DNA of 64,000 nucleotides from Streptomyces sp. NBC_01497 (GTDB lineage Bacteria > Actinomycetota > Actinomycetes > Streptomycetales > Streptomycetaceae), in the NCBI RefSeq assembly GCF_036250695.1, contig NZ_CP109427.1:1612001-1676000 (forward strand), read 5' to 3'. This document shows, one piece after another, positions 1 to 8,950 of the stretch. The position numbers were made by a program, and so were the translations under genes. The notes beneath the pieces were generated by a model. It did no database searches. It saw only the letters and a list, made by a program, of their open reading frames with translations, and was not told where the DNA came from. Positions within the stretch are counted from its first letter, which is position 1; every line of letters starts with the position of its first letter.

Positions 1-663
1 CGCGGGGGTGCCCGCGATACCGGGCACGACCGTGCCGAGCGCCTCGGCGAGCAGCCCCATGGTGGAGGCGGTGCCCATGGTGTTGCAGTGGCCCTTGCTG
101 CGGATCATCGCCGACTCGGAGCGGATGAAGTCCTCACGGCTGAGCGTCCCGCCGCGCACCTCCTCGCTGAGCCGCCACACATCGGTGCCGCAACCGAGCG
201 GCGTGCCGCGGAAGGTGCCGGTCAGCATGGGTCCGCCGGGCACGACGACGGCGGGCAGGTCCACCGAGGCCGCGGCCATCAGCAGGGAGGGGATGGTCTT
301 GTCGCAGCCGCCGAGCAGGACCACCCCGTCGACGGGGTTGCCGCGCAGCATCTCCTCGGTGGCCATCGCCGCCATGTTCCGCCACAGCATCGCGGTCGGC
401 CGCAGAAGCGTCTCGCCGAGGGAGACGACGGGCAGGTTGAGGGGAATGCCGCCGGCCTCGTGGATGCCGTCCCTGACCGAGGAGGCGACCTCGTTCAGAT
501 GCGCGTTGCAGGGGGTGAGGTCGGACGCGGTGTTGGCGATGGCGATGTGCGGCCGGCCGGAGAACGCGTCGGACGGCAGCCCCCTGCGCATCCAGGCCCG
601 GTGGATATAGCCGTCGCGGTCGTCGCCGCCGTACCAGTGGGCGCTGCGAAGCTGCGACGTCAT
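1..663 (-). CDS. IlvD/Edd-family dehydratase, N-terminal part (cut by window edge)
   Basis: Only the first 221 residues are in the window; the frame is open to base 1. The family uses an Fe-S cluster to dehydrate dihydroxy acids or sugar acids (IlvD, Edd, arabinonate dehydratases). Visible family marks are Cys52 in DLTPCNAHL, Cys120 in LLGGCDKT and Cys193 in KGHCNTMG, all expected near the cluster or metal site. The N-terminus MTSQLRSAHWYGGDDRDGY resembles the sugar-acid branch more than biosynthetic IlvD, so a catabolic substrate such as arabinonate is possible; this is inference. The start is the ATG at 661-663. The gene is divergent from the ABC ATPase, across a 536-bp gap. Confidence 0.85.
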   Translation of the reverse strand, partial: MTSQLRSAHWYGGDDRDGYIHRAWMRRGLPSDAFSGRPHIAIANTASDLTPCNAHLNEVASSVRDGIHEAGGIPLNLPVVSLGETLLRPTAMLWRNMAAMATEEMLRGNPVDGVVLLGGCDKTIPSLLMAAASVDLPAVVVPGGPMLTGTFRGTPLGCGTDVWRLSEEVRGGTLSREDFIRSESAMIRSKGHCNTMGTASTMGLLAEALGTVVPGIAGTPA

Positions 664-1199
664 GGTGGTCTCGACCTCCGGGAGGGGCGGCGTACGGGCA
701 GGTGCGGGCGGCACGGGGACGGGCGGCACGCGTACGGGGCTCGGGGGCGAGTACGCGGTCAAGATCAACGACTGTACGCGCCGGGCCCCGGCCCGGGAAG
801 ACGGCCCGAGGGCGGCCGTTCGATGTCGCCGGACGGCCACCGGAGCACGCCCGCCGGACCCTGACGCACCTGCCCGGAGCGCGTCACCGCAGGTCCCAGC
901 GGTGTCGCCGGCTCACCGGGGCCCGAGGCGGCAGGCAGCGTGCCGGTACGATCGGGAGGTGCCGGCCCGGGCCAGGGCCCCCGTCGGCCGGCCGTGAGTG
1001 ACGGTGTCCCCGACCGGGACCGGCCGCACGCACGGCCACGGCGCACCGGCGGGCGAACCGCCACCGGCCCGCCGCACCCGCCGTCCGCCGGGGGCACGAG
1101 CCCCGCGGCGTGACCCGCGCCGGAGACACCGGACGCACGAGGGGATCACGGACGCGCCCCCGCGCGCCCACCACGAGCCGACCGAGGAGCACCACCCGG
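664..1199. other. Intergenic region between divergent genes
   Basis: This 536-bp stretch separates the dehydratase (minus) from the ABC ATPase (plus). Reading frames here have no recognisable protein content. It should carry promoters for both genes, but I could not identify a convincing -35/-10 pair or operator. Confidence 0.5.
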
Positions 1200-2039
1200 A
1201 TGACCGTCGAGGACACGGCGACCGAACCGCCCACCGTCGTGAAAGTGACCGATATCGATGTCGTACGGCAGGGCAGACTGCTGCTCGACTCGGTCTCGAT
1301 GACCGTGCGCGGCGGTGAGCACTGGGCCCTTCTCGGCTCCAACGGCGCGGGCAAGTCGACCCTGCTCGGCATGGTCGGCGCGCAGACGCACCCCACGCGC
1401 GGCACGGTGGAGGTGCTGGGCCGCACCCTGGGCCGGGTGGACCTGCGGGAGCTGCGGACGTCCATCGGGCACGTCAACCCGCGCCATCCGCTGCGCTCGC
1501 CGCTGCGGGTCGCCGATGTCGTGATGACCGGTCTGACGAACTCGACCGAACCGGTGCCGCGCTGGTCGCCGCCGGCCGGGGAAGCCGAGCGCGCGCTGCG
1601 GCTGCTCGCCATGCTGGGCATGGGCGGCAAGCAGGACGCGCGCTGGCCGACCCTCTCGCAGGGCGAGCGGGGCCGCACGCTCATCGCCCGCGCGCTGATG
1701 CCCCGGCCCCGGCTGCTGCTGCTCGACGAACCGGCCACCGGCCTCGACCTCGCGGCCCGCGAGCAGTTGCTGAGCGCCCTGGACGCGCTGCGGCTCGACC
1801 ACCCGGAACTGGCGACGGTCCTCGTCACCCACCATCTGGAGGAACTGCCGGCGTCCACCACGCACGCGATGCTGCTGCGCGAGGGACAGTGCGTGGCGGC
1901 GGGGCCCGCTCAGGAGGTGCTGACCACGGACCAGGTCAGCAAGTGCTTCGACCACCCGGTGCGGCTCTCCCGCACCGATGGGCGCTGGACGGCGCGGGCG
2001 GCCCGGGTCAGTCCCTCGGAGGTACTTCCTCAGGGGTGA
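1200..2039 (+). CDS. ABC transporter ATP-binding protein
   Basis: This 279-residue protein is a single ABC ATPase domain. It has Walker A GSNGAGKST (about 46-54), the signature LSQGERGR, Walker B LLLLDEPATGLD and a switch histidine in THHLEEL. No permease or binding protein is adjacent, so the transported substrate, or a non-transport role, cannot be deduced. The closest general resemblance is to the stand-alone YlmA-like ATPases of Streptomyces. I chose the ATG at 1200 because GAGGAG lies about 10 nt upstream and the ABC homology begins soon after. The last 32 bp overlap the convergent NTF2-like gene. Confidence 0.85.
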   Translation: MTVEDTATEPPTVVKVTDIDVVRQGRLLLDSVSMTVRGGEHWALLGSNGAGKSTLLGMVGAQTHPTRGTVEVLGRTLGRVDLRELRTSIGHVNPRHPLRSPLRVADVVMTGLTNSTEPVPRWSPPAGEAERALRLLAMLGMGGKQDARWPTLSQGERGRTLIARALMPRPRLLLLDEPATGLDLAAREQLLSALDALRLDHPELATVLVTHHLEELPASTTHAMLLREGQCVAAGPAQEVLTTDQVSKCFDHPVRLSRTDGRWTARAARVSPSEVLPQG

Positions 2040-2391
2040 AGGCGGTGCCCTGGTGGAAATAGAGAAGCCATTCGTCGCCGTGCCGCCGCCACACCGAACT
2101 GCGGTGCGCGCGGCGGCCGTTGACGTCCGCGTCAAAGGTCACGTGCACCACGTCGGGGGCGAGCTGCACAGCCTGGAGTCCCGAAACGGTGGCGGGCGGG
2201 GCGGCGGGGCCCCTGGCGCGCAGTTCGCTCATCAGCGTCTCGCGGTCCCAGGTCCGCCCCGACGAGCCGAACGAGCGGAAGTCGGGGTGCAGCAGCGCGC
2301 CGAGCAGGACGGGTGAGCTCTGCACGGCCGGGTCGAGGAAGCACAGTTCGGCCTCGATGGCGGCCGCCGTGGCGGGCGAGGGGTCAGCCAT
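2008..2391 (-). CDS. NTF2-like / DUF4440-type small protein
   Basis: This 127-residue protein has the pattern of the SnoaL/NTF2-like fold used by DUF4440 proteins: an N-terminal helix with AIEAELCFLDPAV, a central HPDFRSFGSSGRTWDRETL segment, then beta strands ending SSVWRRHGDEWLLYFHQGT. Such proteins are small-ligand binders or accessory domains, and no activity can be assigned. Its ATG (2389-2391) lies just inside the end of the upstream DUF1697 gene (overlap 2384-2391), so the two are probably translationally coupled. Its 3' end overlaps the convergent ABC ATPase gene. Confidence 0.75.
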   Translation of the reverse strand: MADPSPATAAAIEAELCFLDPAVQSSPVLLGALLHPDFRSFGSSGRTWDRETLMSELRARGPAAPPATVSGLQAVQLAPDVVHVTFDADVNGRRAHRSSVWRRHGDEWLLYFHQGTAFTPEEVPPRD

Positions 2392-2932
2392 GAGTGAGCT
2401 CCACCAGCTTGACGACGGTGTTCCAGTTGCGGCTGGTGGCGACCGAGCCGGGGAACAGGGCCGGCCGGCCCAGCACCACGGCGAGCTTGGAGCGGCCCAC
2501 TCCGTCGGGGGCGTACAGGTACACCGCCCGGTCACCGAGCCGGAACTCGTCGGGAAGGTACGCCGCGGCATCGAGGCCGGCGAACCGTTCCGGGTCGACC
2601 GGCTCGGACACGTAGGTGACGTGCAACTGCCGGCCCTCCAGCGCGTCCGCGTCGAAGGGGCAGGCGTCGACGACGGCCCGGAGGTACGCCGCGTCGCGCA
2701 CGACACAGCCGACCTCGAAGCCGAACCGCTCCAGGAGCGCGGCCTCGATCCCGGCGCGCAGCGTCCGCTCGTCCCCCTGCGCGCTGCGGAACACGGCGTT
2801 GCCGCTCTGCAGGTGCGTGCGGACGTCGTCGTGGCCCAGCCCGCCGAGGACCTCGCGCAGTGCCGCCATGGGGACCTTCCTGCGGCCCCCCACATTGATC
2901 CCGCGCAGGAGTACGGCATACGACGTGGTCAT
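2384..2932 (-). CDS. DUF1697 family protein
   Basis: This 182-residue protein opens with YAVLLRGINVGGRRKVPMAAL and continues with HLQSGNAVF, ending NWNTVVKLVEL, all hallmarks of the DUF1697 family. The biochemical role of the family is unknown. The ATG at 2930-2932 has no Shine-Dalgarno sequence. A TATCGT -10-like hexamer sits 6 nt upstream on the minus strand (2939-2944), which suggests a leaderless transcript. It forms a coupled pair with the NTF2-like gene through an 8-nt overlap. Confidence 0.85.
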   Translation of the reverse strand: MTTSYAVLLRGINVGGRRKVPMAALREVLGGLGHDDVRTHLQSGNAVFRSAQGDERTLRAGIEAALLERFGFEVGCVVRDAAYLRAVVDACPFDADALEGRQLHVTYVSEPVDPERFAGLDAAAYLPDEFRLGDRAVYLYAPDGVGRSKLAVVLGRPALFPGSVATSRNWNTVVKLVELTHG

Positions 2933-3251
2933 GAAAACACGATAGGACCACCGGGGCGCCCCCTGTGCCAGGCACGAGCGGCCCGATCCCACCGCGCGGC
3001 ACGAGAACGGCGCCCCGAGGACGGCACGGGGCCGGCCGGCGCGACGGGCGCCGCCGCGGAGGGCCGGCCGGCGAGACACCGCCGGCACCTCCTGCGGGCC
3101 GGGCGCGAGGACGTCGGCCGGGTGCGTGAGCGAGGCCGGGCACGGCGAGCCGGACCGGACGCGGCCGTCAGGGCCGGGTGCGGCGAACAGGACGGCCCGG
3201 CGGGATGAGAGGGTGGTCGGCCGGGGAACCTGCCGGCGGCACAGTGAGCGA
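2933..3251. other. Divergent intergenic region
   Basis: This 319-bp region separates DUF1697 (minus) and the APH-like kinase (plus). A possible -10 hexamer for each gene lies at its own end: TATCGT on the minus strand at 2939-2944 and CACAGT on the plus strand at 3240-3245. I see no coding content. Confidence 0.45.
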
Positions 3252-4130
3252 GTGATCACCACCATGGACGAGGCCAGGGCCAGAGACATCCTGCACGCGG
3301 CGGGACTGCCGCACGCGGCCGAGCTGATCGCGCTCGGCGAGAACGCGGTCTTCAGGACCCGGGACCTCGTGGTGAAGGTGGGCCGGGACTCCGCGGCCGC
3401 CCCCGAACTGCTGCGGCGCGCGCAGCGCGAGGTGGCGCTCGCCGGATGGCTCGCCGACGCGGGCGTGCCCACGGTGCGCGCCGCGGAGCCGCACGCCAGG
3501 ACCGTGGAAGGGCATCCGGTGACGCTCTGGCACCGGCTGCCGGACGCCGTGCGGCCGGCGGTGCCCGCCGACCTGGCACCGCTGCTGCGCCAGGTGCACG
3601 CGCTGCCCGCGCCGGACGGCTTCACGCTGCCGCGCCGGGAACTGCTCGGCGGCGTCGAGCGCTGGCTGCGGCTGGCCGGGGACGCCATCGACCCGGCGGA
3701 CGCCGCGTACCTGCGGGAGCGCAGGGACGGCTTCGCGGGCCGGGCCGCCGCCCTGGCGCCGCGTCTGACGCCGGGCCCGATCCACGGCGACGCGCTCCCC
3801 CGCAACGTCCATGTGACCCCGGCCGGCCCCGTCCTGGTCGACCTGGAGACCTTCTCCAGCGATCTGCGCGAGCACGACCTGGTCGTCCTCGCCCTCTCCC
3901 GCGACCGGTACGGCCTGGATCCCCTCGCCTACGACGAGTTCACCGCCGCGTACGGCTGGGATGTGCGCACCTGGGACGGCTGTGCCGTGCTGCGCGGGGC
4001 GCGGGAGACCGCGAGCTGCGCCTGGGTCGCCCAGCACGCTCCGGCCAACCCGGCGGCGCTCGCCGAGTTCCGACGCCGGGTCGCCTCGCTGCGCGCCGAG
4101 GATCCGGCGGTCCGCTGGTACCCCTTCTGA
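3252..4130 (+). CDS. Aminoglycoside phosphotransferase (APH)-fold kinase
   Basis: This 292-residue protein has the APH/choline-kinase fold. The catalytic loop is HGDALPRN (His178, Asp180, Asn185) and the metal-binding segment is VLVDLE near 194-199. The N-lobe motif is VFRTRDLVVKVG, where the second Lys is the likely ATP contact. The family phosphorylates small molecules, and many Streptomyces members are not resistance enzymes; the substrate here is unknown. I chose the GTG at 3252, with CACAGT 6 nt upstream; the ATG at 3264 is an alternative giving 288 residues. It stands alone on its strand. Confidence 0.8.
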   Translation: MITTMDEARARDILHAAGLPHAAELIALGENAVFRTRDLVVKVGRDSAAAPELLRRAQREVALAGWLADAGVPTVRAAEPHARTVEGHPVTLWHRLPDAVRPAVPADLAPLLRQVHALPAPDGFTLPRRELLGGVERWLRLAGDAIDPADAAYLRERRDGFAGRAAALAPRLTPGPIHGDALPRNVHVTPAGPVLVDLETFSSDLREHDLVVLALSRDRYGLDPLAYDEFTAAYGWDVRTWDGCAVLRGARETASCAWVAQHAPANPAALAEFRRRVASLRAEDPAVRWYPF

Positions 4131-4154
4131 GCCGCCGCTCCCCCGCTCGCCGCC

Positions 4155-4880
4155 TCAGCGACCGGGCGGCGTGCCGGTGGCCCGTGGTGCGAGCCCGGCG
4201 CGCAGCGGCCAGTCGCGGTCGACCGTGGCCTCCGTGTTGCCCTTGCGGCGCAGGAACCCCTCGAAGTCCTCGGCCCATTCGGCGTACCAGGTGATCTGAC
4301 GCCCGTGCAGTTCCTCGGCGCTCAGCACCGCCACCGCCGGGTGCCTGGCCGCTATCGCGGTGGCCACCTGCACCGCCGCGAGCGCGTCCGCCGCCGCCTG
4401 GTGTGCCCCGTCGAGCACCACGCCGTACTCCCCGCACACGGCCTCCAGGGTGCGCTTGCCCTTGCGGTAGCGGTCGACGGCGCGGTCGATCGTGTACGGG
4501 TCGATCACCGGCCCGAGCGGGCCGAGCGGTGCCAGGCCGTGCCGCCGCAGCTCCGCGCTCAGCAGCGTCAGGTCGAACGCCGCGTTGTACGCCACCACCG
4601 GAACACCGCGCGCCCACGCGTCCCGCAGCGCGTCGGCGACCTCCGCCGCCACCTCGCGCACCGGCCTGCCCTCGGCTGCCGCCCGCTCACTGCTGATGCC
4701 GTGCACGGCGGATGCCTGGGCCGGGATCACCACCCCGGGATCCGCCAGCCAGGTCCGCCGGTCCACCACCGCGCCCCGGGCGACCTCGACCACCGCCGCC
4801 GTCACGATCCGGGCCTCCAGCGGTTCGGTGCCCGTCGTCTCCAGGTCGAAACCGGCCAGCGGTCCCCCGTGCCACGTCAT
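4155..4880 (-). CDS. DEDDh 3'-5' exonuclease (DnaQ-like)
   Basis: This 241-residue protein is a DnaQ-type exonuclease. Exo I is FDLETTG (Asp12, Glu14), Exo II is YNAAFDLTLL (Asp103) and Exo III-epsilon is HQAAADALA (His159, Asp164), completing the DEDDh set. It trims DNA or RNA 3' ends with two metal ions. It could act in repair or RNA processing rather than as the PolIII epsilon subunit, because no polymerase gene is near. The C-terminal 60 residues (EELHGRQITWYAEWAEDFEGFLRRKG) are typical of the Streptomyces form. It ends 24 bp from the convergent APH gene. Confidence 0.88.
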   Translation of the reverse strand: MTWHGGPLAGFDLETTGTEPLEARIVTAAVVEVARGAVVDRRTWLADPGVVIPAQASAVHGISSERAAAEGRPVREVAAEVADALRDAWARGVPVVAYNAAFDLTLLSAELRRHGLAPLGPLGPVIDPYTIDRAVDRYRKGKRTLEAVCGEYGVVLDGAHQAAADALAAVQVATAIAARHPAVAVLSAEELHGRQITWYAEWAEDFEGFLRRKGNTEATVDRDWPLRAGLAPRATGTPPGR

Positions 4881-5011
4881 CCTGACTTCCCCTCACCGTG
4901 CGGTCCTGCTGCCCCGTTGTGTGCTGTCCTGTCGTTCCCCGTTGACCACACCCTCGCACGGGGGACTGACAACGCCGGCGGGGCGGCCCCGCCGCCGCCG
5001 GGGACGAGCCG

Positions 5012-6250
5012 TCAGGACACCGGGCGCGAATCGGCCCAGACCGTCTCGAACTCCTCGCGGTACACCTCGAACAGGCCGTGCTCCGTCTCCCGCCCGGAGC
5101 GCACCACCTCGCGCCCGCCGCCGCGCAGCACCAGCACCGGCGTCTCCATGCCGCGCGCCGTACGCAGGTACGACTGGACGACGGCGAGCCCGCCCGGGCC
5201 GTCGCCGTCGACGAGGTACGCGGTGAAGCGGGGCGTCTCGTCGAAGACGTGTATCTCGAAGGCGCCGGGGTCGCGGAGCTTCGACCTGACCCGGCGCATG
5301 TGCAGGATGTTCATCTCCACGGTCCGGCTCAGCTCGCCCTTGCGCAGGCCCAGCTCGCGCTCGCGGCGCTTGACGTCGCCGCTCGCCGGGTTCAGGAACA
5401 GCAGGCGTATACGGCAGCCGGACTCGGCGAGCCTGATCAGCCGGCGTCCGGAGAAGTTCTGCACGAGCAGGTTGAGGCCGATACCGATGGCGTCGACCCG
5501 GCGCGCCGCGCCGAACAGATCCTCGGCGGGGAACTCGCGCTGGAGCCTGACCCGGTCCGGGTGGACGGACACCACGTCCGCGTAGCGGTCGCCGACCAGG
5601 TCCTCGACGGCGTCGACCGGCAGCCGGTCCCCGTCGGCGGGCGCCCCGGCGCCGGTGCCGTCGACCATCGCCAGCAGCCGGATCGAGGCCCGTTCCGCCT
5701 GCGCGAGGACGGTCTCGGACAGGGCGCGGTTGCGCGAGACGACGTTGCGGGCGACCTCCAGCTCGTCCAGGACGAGCTCCAGTTCCCGCCGGTCGGCCAC
5801 GTACGGTTCGAAGCAGGGCCAGTGCTGCACCATCAGCTCGCGCAGCTGGGGAAGGGTGAGGAAGCTGAGGACGTTGTCGTCGGCGGGGTCCAGCAGATAG
5901 CCCTTGCGCCGGGAGACCTCGCGTACGGCGGCGGCGCGCTGCACCCACTCCTGCCCGGCCGGTCCCGCGGCGGCGATCACCCAGTCCTCGCCGTGGTGCG
6001 GTTCGTAGATGGGCCGCAGCACGGCGGCCACCACGGCGCGCATCCGCTGCTCGACGAGATTGAGCCAGATGTAGGCACGGCCGGCCCGCTGCGCGCGGGT
6101 ACGCACCTGCGCCCACGCGTCCGCGTCCCAGTTCAGCTCCGCGCCGATCTCCATCGGGCGCGCGACGGACACCGCCCCCGGCGGGATGTCGCCTGCGTCC
6201 CCGCCGTGACCCGGGTCACCAGGGGGTAGCTCCAGCCCTCCCGAGCTCAC
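5012..6250 (-). CDS. SAV2148-type HEPN domain protein
   Basis: This 412-residue protein matches the SAV2148 HEPN family of Streptomyces. In the N-terminal helical part, the helix AYIWLNLVEQRMRAVVAAV is followed by RPIYEPH (Arg79 to His85, five residues between), which fits the Rx4-6H signature of HEPN ribonucleases. The C-terminal half (RLLFLNPASGDVKRRE, then IHVFDETPRFTAYLVDG) looks like a second domain of the PLD-like/DUF5919 type; that match is from memory. I chose the GTG at 6248-6250 because family homology starts at SSGGLELPPGDPG; an ATG 48 bp upstream is an alternative. HEPN proteins usually cleave RNA, but the role of this one is unknown. Confidence 0.8.
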   Translation of the reverse strand: MSSGGLELPPGDPGHGGDAGDIPPGAVSVARPMEIGAELNWDADAWAQVRTRAQRAGRAYIWLNLVEQRMRAVVAAVLRPIYEPHHGEDWVIAAAGPAGQEWVQRAAAVREVSRRKGYLLDPADDNVLSFLTLPQLRELMVQHWPCFEPYVADRRELELVLDELEVARNVVSRNRALSETVLAQAERASIRLLAMVDGTGAGAPADGDRLPVDAVEDLVGDRYADVVSVHPDRVRLQREFPAEDLFGAARRVDAIGIGLNLLVQNFSGRRLIRLAESGCRIRLLFLNPASGDVKRRERELGLRKGELSRTVEMNILHMRRVRSKLRDPGAFEIHVFDETPRFTAYLVDGDGPGGLAVVQSYLRTARGMETPVLVLRGGGREVVRSGRETEHGLFEVYREEFETVWADSRPVS

Positions 6251-6606
6251 CCGCGCACCGCCCCTTTCCCACCCTTTCGGGGATCTTCCAGTGATCAAGG
6301 AAGATTACTCCGAGGATCCCGCACGCCGCATCAGGAACGACCGTCTCGTTTCCCAACTCGCCCCTTCGTGGCCGATGTTCCCCAGCCACCACGCCCGGTA
6401 TCGTCCCGCTTGTGCCTGGTTGCGGCTGGTATGCGCCCCGCGTGCGCGGGGGGCTTCCTGAGGTGTTCCGTACGAGACGACGACGCCGGGGCACATGGCG
6501 CAGGCATCCTCCGGGAACGGGGGTGCTAGGTACTGACCCGACTTTCGGGGAAGATCTGCGACAAGAGACCGGCACCACCCGGATCAGAAATGGAAGAGTT
6601 TCGTCT
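6251..6606. other. Divergent intergenic region upstream of glgX
   Basis: This 356-bp gap separates the HEPN gene (minus) and glgX (plus). It contains a GC palindrome, CCCCGCG-TG-CGCGGGG, at 6436-6451, which could be a regulatory site or a leader hairpin for glgX. No protein-coding content is convincing. Confidence 0.4.
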
Positions 6607-8757
6607 ATGCAGATCTGGCCGGGGCAGAGGTACCCGCTCGGCGCCACGTACGACGGCGCAGGCACCAACTTCGCGGTCTACTCGGAGGCCGCCGACCGGA
6701 TCGAGTTGTGCCTCCTGCACGACGACGGCTCCGAGACGGCGGTCGAGCTGCGGGAGACCGACGCGTTCGTCCGGCACGCCTACCTGCCCGGCGTGATGCC
6801 GGGCCAGCGGTACGGCTTCCGCGTGCACGGGCCCTACGCGCCGGAGAACGGGCAGCGCTGCAACTCCGCGAAGCTGCTGCTCGACCCGTACGCGCGCGCC
6901 ATCAGCGGCGAGATCGCCTGGGGCGAGGAGGTGTACGGCTACCACTTCGGCAAGCCAGACTCCCGCAACGACATGGACTCGGCGCCGCACACCATGACGT
7001 CCGTCGTGGTGAACCCCTACTTCGACTGGGGCAACGACCGGCCACCGCGCACCGAGTACCACCGCACCGTCATCTACGAGGCCCATGTGAAGGGCCTGAC
7101 GATGCTGCACCCGGCGCTGCCCGACGAGCTGCGGGGCACGTACGCGGGACTCGCGCACCCCGCGGTGATCGAGCACCTGACGGAGCTGGGAGTGACGGCG
7201 CTGGAGCTGATGCCCGTACACCAGTTCGTCAACGACCACCGGCTCGCGGACGCGAACCTCGCCAACTACTGGGGCTACAACACCATCGGCTTCTTCGCCC
7301 CGCACAACACGTACGCCTCCTGGGGCGACCGGGGCGAGCAGGTGCTGGAGTTCAAGCAGGCCGTGAAGGCGCTGCACGAGGCGGGCATCGAGGTGATCCT
7401 CGACGTCGTCTACAACCACACGGCCGAGGGCAACCACCTGGGACCCACGCTCTCCTTCCGGGGCCTGGACAACCCGCAGTACTACCGGCTCACCGACAAC
7501 CCCCGCTATTACATGGACACGACGGGCACCGGCAACTCCCTGCTGATGCGCTCCCCGCACGTACTCCAGCTGATCATGGACTCACTGCGCTACTGGGTCA
7601 CCGAGATGCACGTCGACGGCTTCCGCTTCGACCTCGCGGCGACGCTGGCCCGCCAGTTCCACGAGGTGGACCGGCTGTCGTCGTTCTTCGACCTGGTCCA
7701 GCAGGACCCGGTGGTCAGCCAGGTCAAGCTGATCGCCGAACCCTGGGATGTCGGCGAGGGCGGCTACCAGGTCGGCAACTTCCCGCCACTGTGGACCGAG
7801 TGGAACGGGATGTACCGCGACACCGTACGGGACCTCTGGCGCGGCGAGCCGCGCACGCTGGCGGAGTTCGCGTCCCGGCTGACCGGCTCGTCGGACCTCT
7901 ACCAGGACGACGGCCGGCGCCCGCTGGCGTCGATCAACTTCACCACCTGCCACGACGGTTTCACGTTGAACGACCTCGTCTCGTACAACGACAAGCGCAA
8001 CGCGGCCAATGGCGAGGACAACCGGGACGGCGAGAGCTACAACCGGTCGTGGAACTGCGGCGCCGAGGGCCCCACCGACGACACGGGCATCACGGAACTG
8101 CGCAACCGCCAGATGCGCAACTTCATCGCGACGCTGCTGCTCTCGCAGGGCGTGCCGATGCTCAGCCACGGCGACGAGTTCGCCCGCACCCAGGGCGGCA
8201 ACAACAACGCGTACTGCCAGGACAACGAGATCTCCTGGGTGCACTGGCCCGATCCGGAGGCCAAGGCCGAGGACGGCAGTGCCGTGCCCGAACCCGAGGG
8301 CGAGGGGATGCTCGCCTTCACCCGGGCGATGGTGGGGCTGCGCCGCGACCATCCGGTGTTCCGGCGGCGCCGCTTCTTCCACGGCCGGCCGGTCGAGGGA
8401 ACCCACGACGAACTCTCCGACATCTCCTGGTTCACACCCGAGGGCGAGGAGATGAAGCAGCAGGACTGGCAGGCGTCCAGCGCGAGCGCGATGACGGTGT
8501 TCCTCAACGGCCACGCCATCTCCGAGCCCGGCCCGCGCGGCGAGCGGATCGCTGACGACTCGTTCCTGCTGATGTTCAACGCGAGCCCGGACGACCTGGA
8601 GTTCCTGCTGCCCGTCACCCACGGCAGGCAGTGGCAGGTCGTGGTGGACACGGCACGCCCCGACGGGGTACCGCCCGGTCAGGGCCCGAAGGCGGACGGC
8701 GGCGAGCGGATCACGCTGATGAGCCGCAGCATGACGGTGCTGATGCGGCCGGCGTGA
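6607..8757 (+). CDS. glgX: Glycogen debranching enzyme GlgX/TreX
   Basis: This 716-residue GH13 isoamylase-type enzyme hydrolyses alpha-1,6 branches of glycogen. An N-terminal CBM48-like segment (YPLGATYDGAGTNFAVYS) precedes the catalytic barrel. Region I is DVVYNH at 266-271, the nucleophile is Asp342 in FRFDLA, the acid/base is Glu378 in LIAEPWD, and His449-Asp450 complete the set. The start at 6607 has GGAAGAG at suitable spacing. With treY and treZ downstream, the context suggests TreX, which releases linear maltodextrins for trehalose synthesis. The stop codon lies in an 18-bp sequence that is repeated just downstream. Confidence 0.93.
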   Translation: MQIWPGQRYPLGATYDGAGTNFAVYSEAADRIELCLLHDDGSETAVELRETDAFVRHAYLPGVMPGQRYGFRVHGPYAPENGQRCNSAKLLLDPYARAISGEIAWGEEVYGYHFGKPDSRNDMDSAPHTMTSVVVNPYFDWGNDRPPRTEYHRTVIYEAHVKGLTMLHPALPDELRGTYAGLAHPAVIEHLTELGVTALELMPVHQFVNDHRLADANLANYWGYNTIGFFAPHNTYASWGDRGEQVLEFKQAVKALHEAGIEVILDVVYNHTAEGNHLGPTLSFRGLDNPQYYRLTDNPRYYMDTTGTGNSLLMRSPHVLQLIMDSLRYWVTEMHVDGFRFDLAATLARQFHEVDRLSSFFDLVQQDPVVSQVKLIAEPWDVGEGGYQVGNFPPLWTEWNGMYRDTVRDLWRGEPRTLAEFASRLTGSSDLYQDDGRRPLASINFTTCHDGFTLNDLVSYNDKRNAANGEDNRDGESYNRSWNCGAEGPTDDTGITELRNRQMRNFIATLLLSQGVPMLSHGDEFARTQGGNNNAYCQDNEISWVHWPDPEAKAEDGSAVPEPEGEGMLAFTRAMVGLRRDHPVFRRRRFFHGRPVEGTHDELSDISWFTPEGEEMKQQDWQASSASAMTVFLNGHAISEPGPRGERIADDSFLLMFNASPDDLEFLLPVTHGRQWQVVVDTARPDGVPPGQGPKADGGERITLMSRSMTVLMRPA

Positions 8758-8795
8758 GCGGCCCTCGCCCGCGTCCCGCGTGAGCGGCCCTCGCC
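8752..8795. repeat. 18-bp direct repeat covering the glgX stop codon
   Basis: GCGTGAGCGGCCCTCGCC occurs at 8752-8769, where its TGA is the glgX stop, and again at 8778-8795. The second copy repeats the stop codon context outside the gene. It looks like a small local duplication. Confidence 0.8.
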
Positions 8796-8950
8796 GGTGC
8801 GCGCGCCCGGGCCCGCCGGCGGGAGTGGACGGTGGCCCGCCCGGGAGCCGGGGGGCCGCCGGGAGCCCGGCCCCGGGACATCGCGGGCCACGGCCCGGCC
8901 GCCGGTCAAATCCGGTTGCCGGGCCGGGACCGTGGTGATGCAGTGCGGGA

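Noticed and set aside
6206..6219. Perfect palindrome GTGACCCGGGTCAC
   Set aside because: It is inside the HEPN coding sequence near the start; GC-rich palindromes of this size are expected by chance and no promoter fits it.
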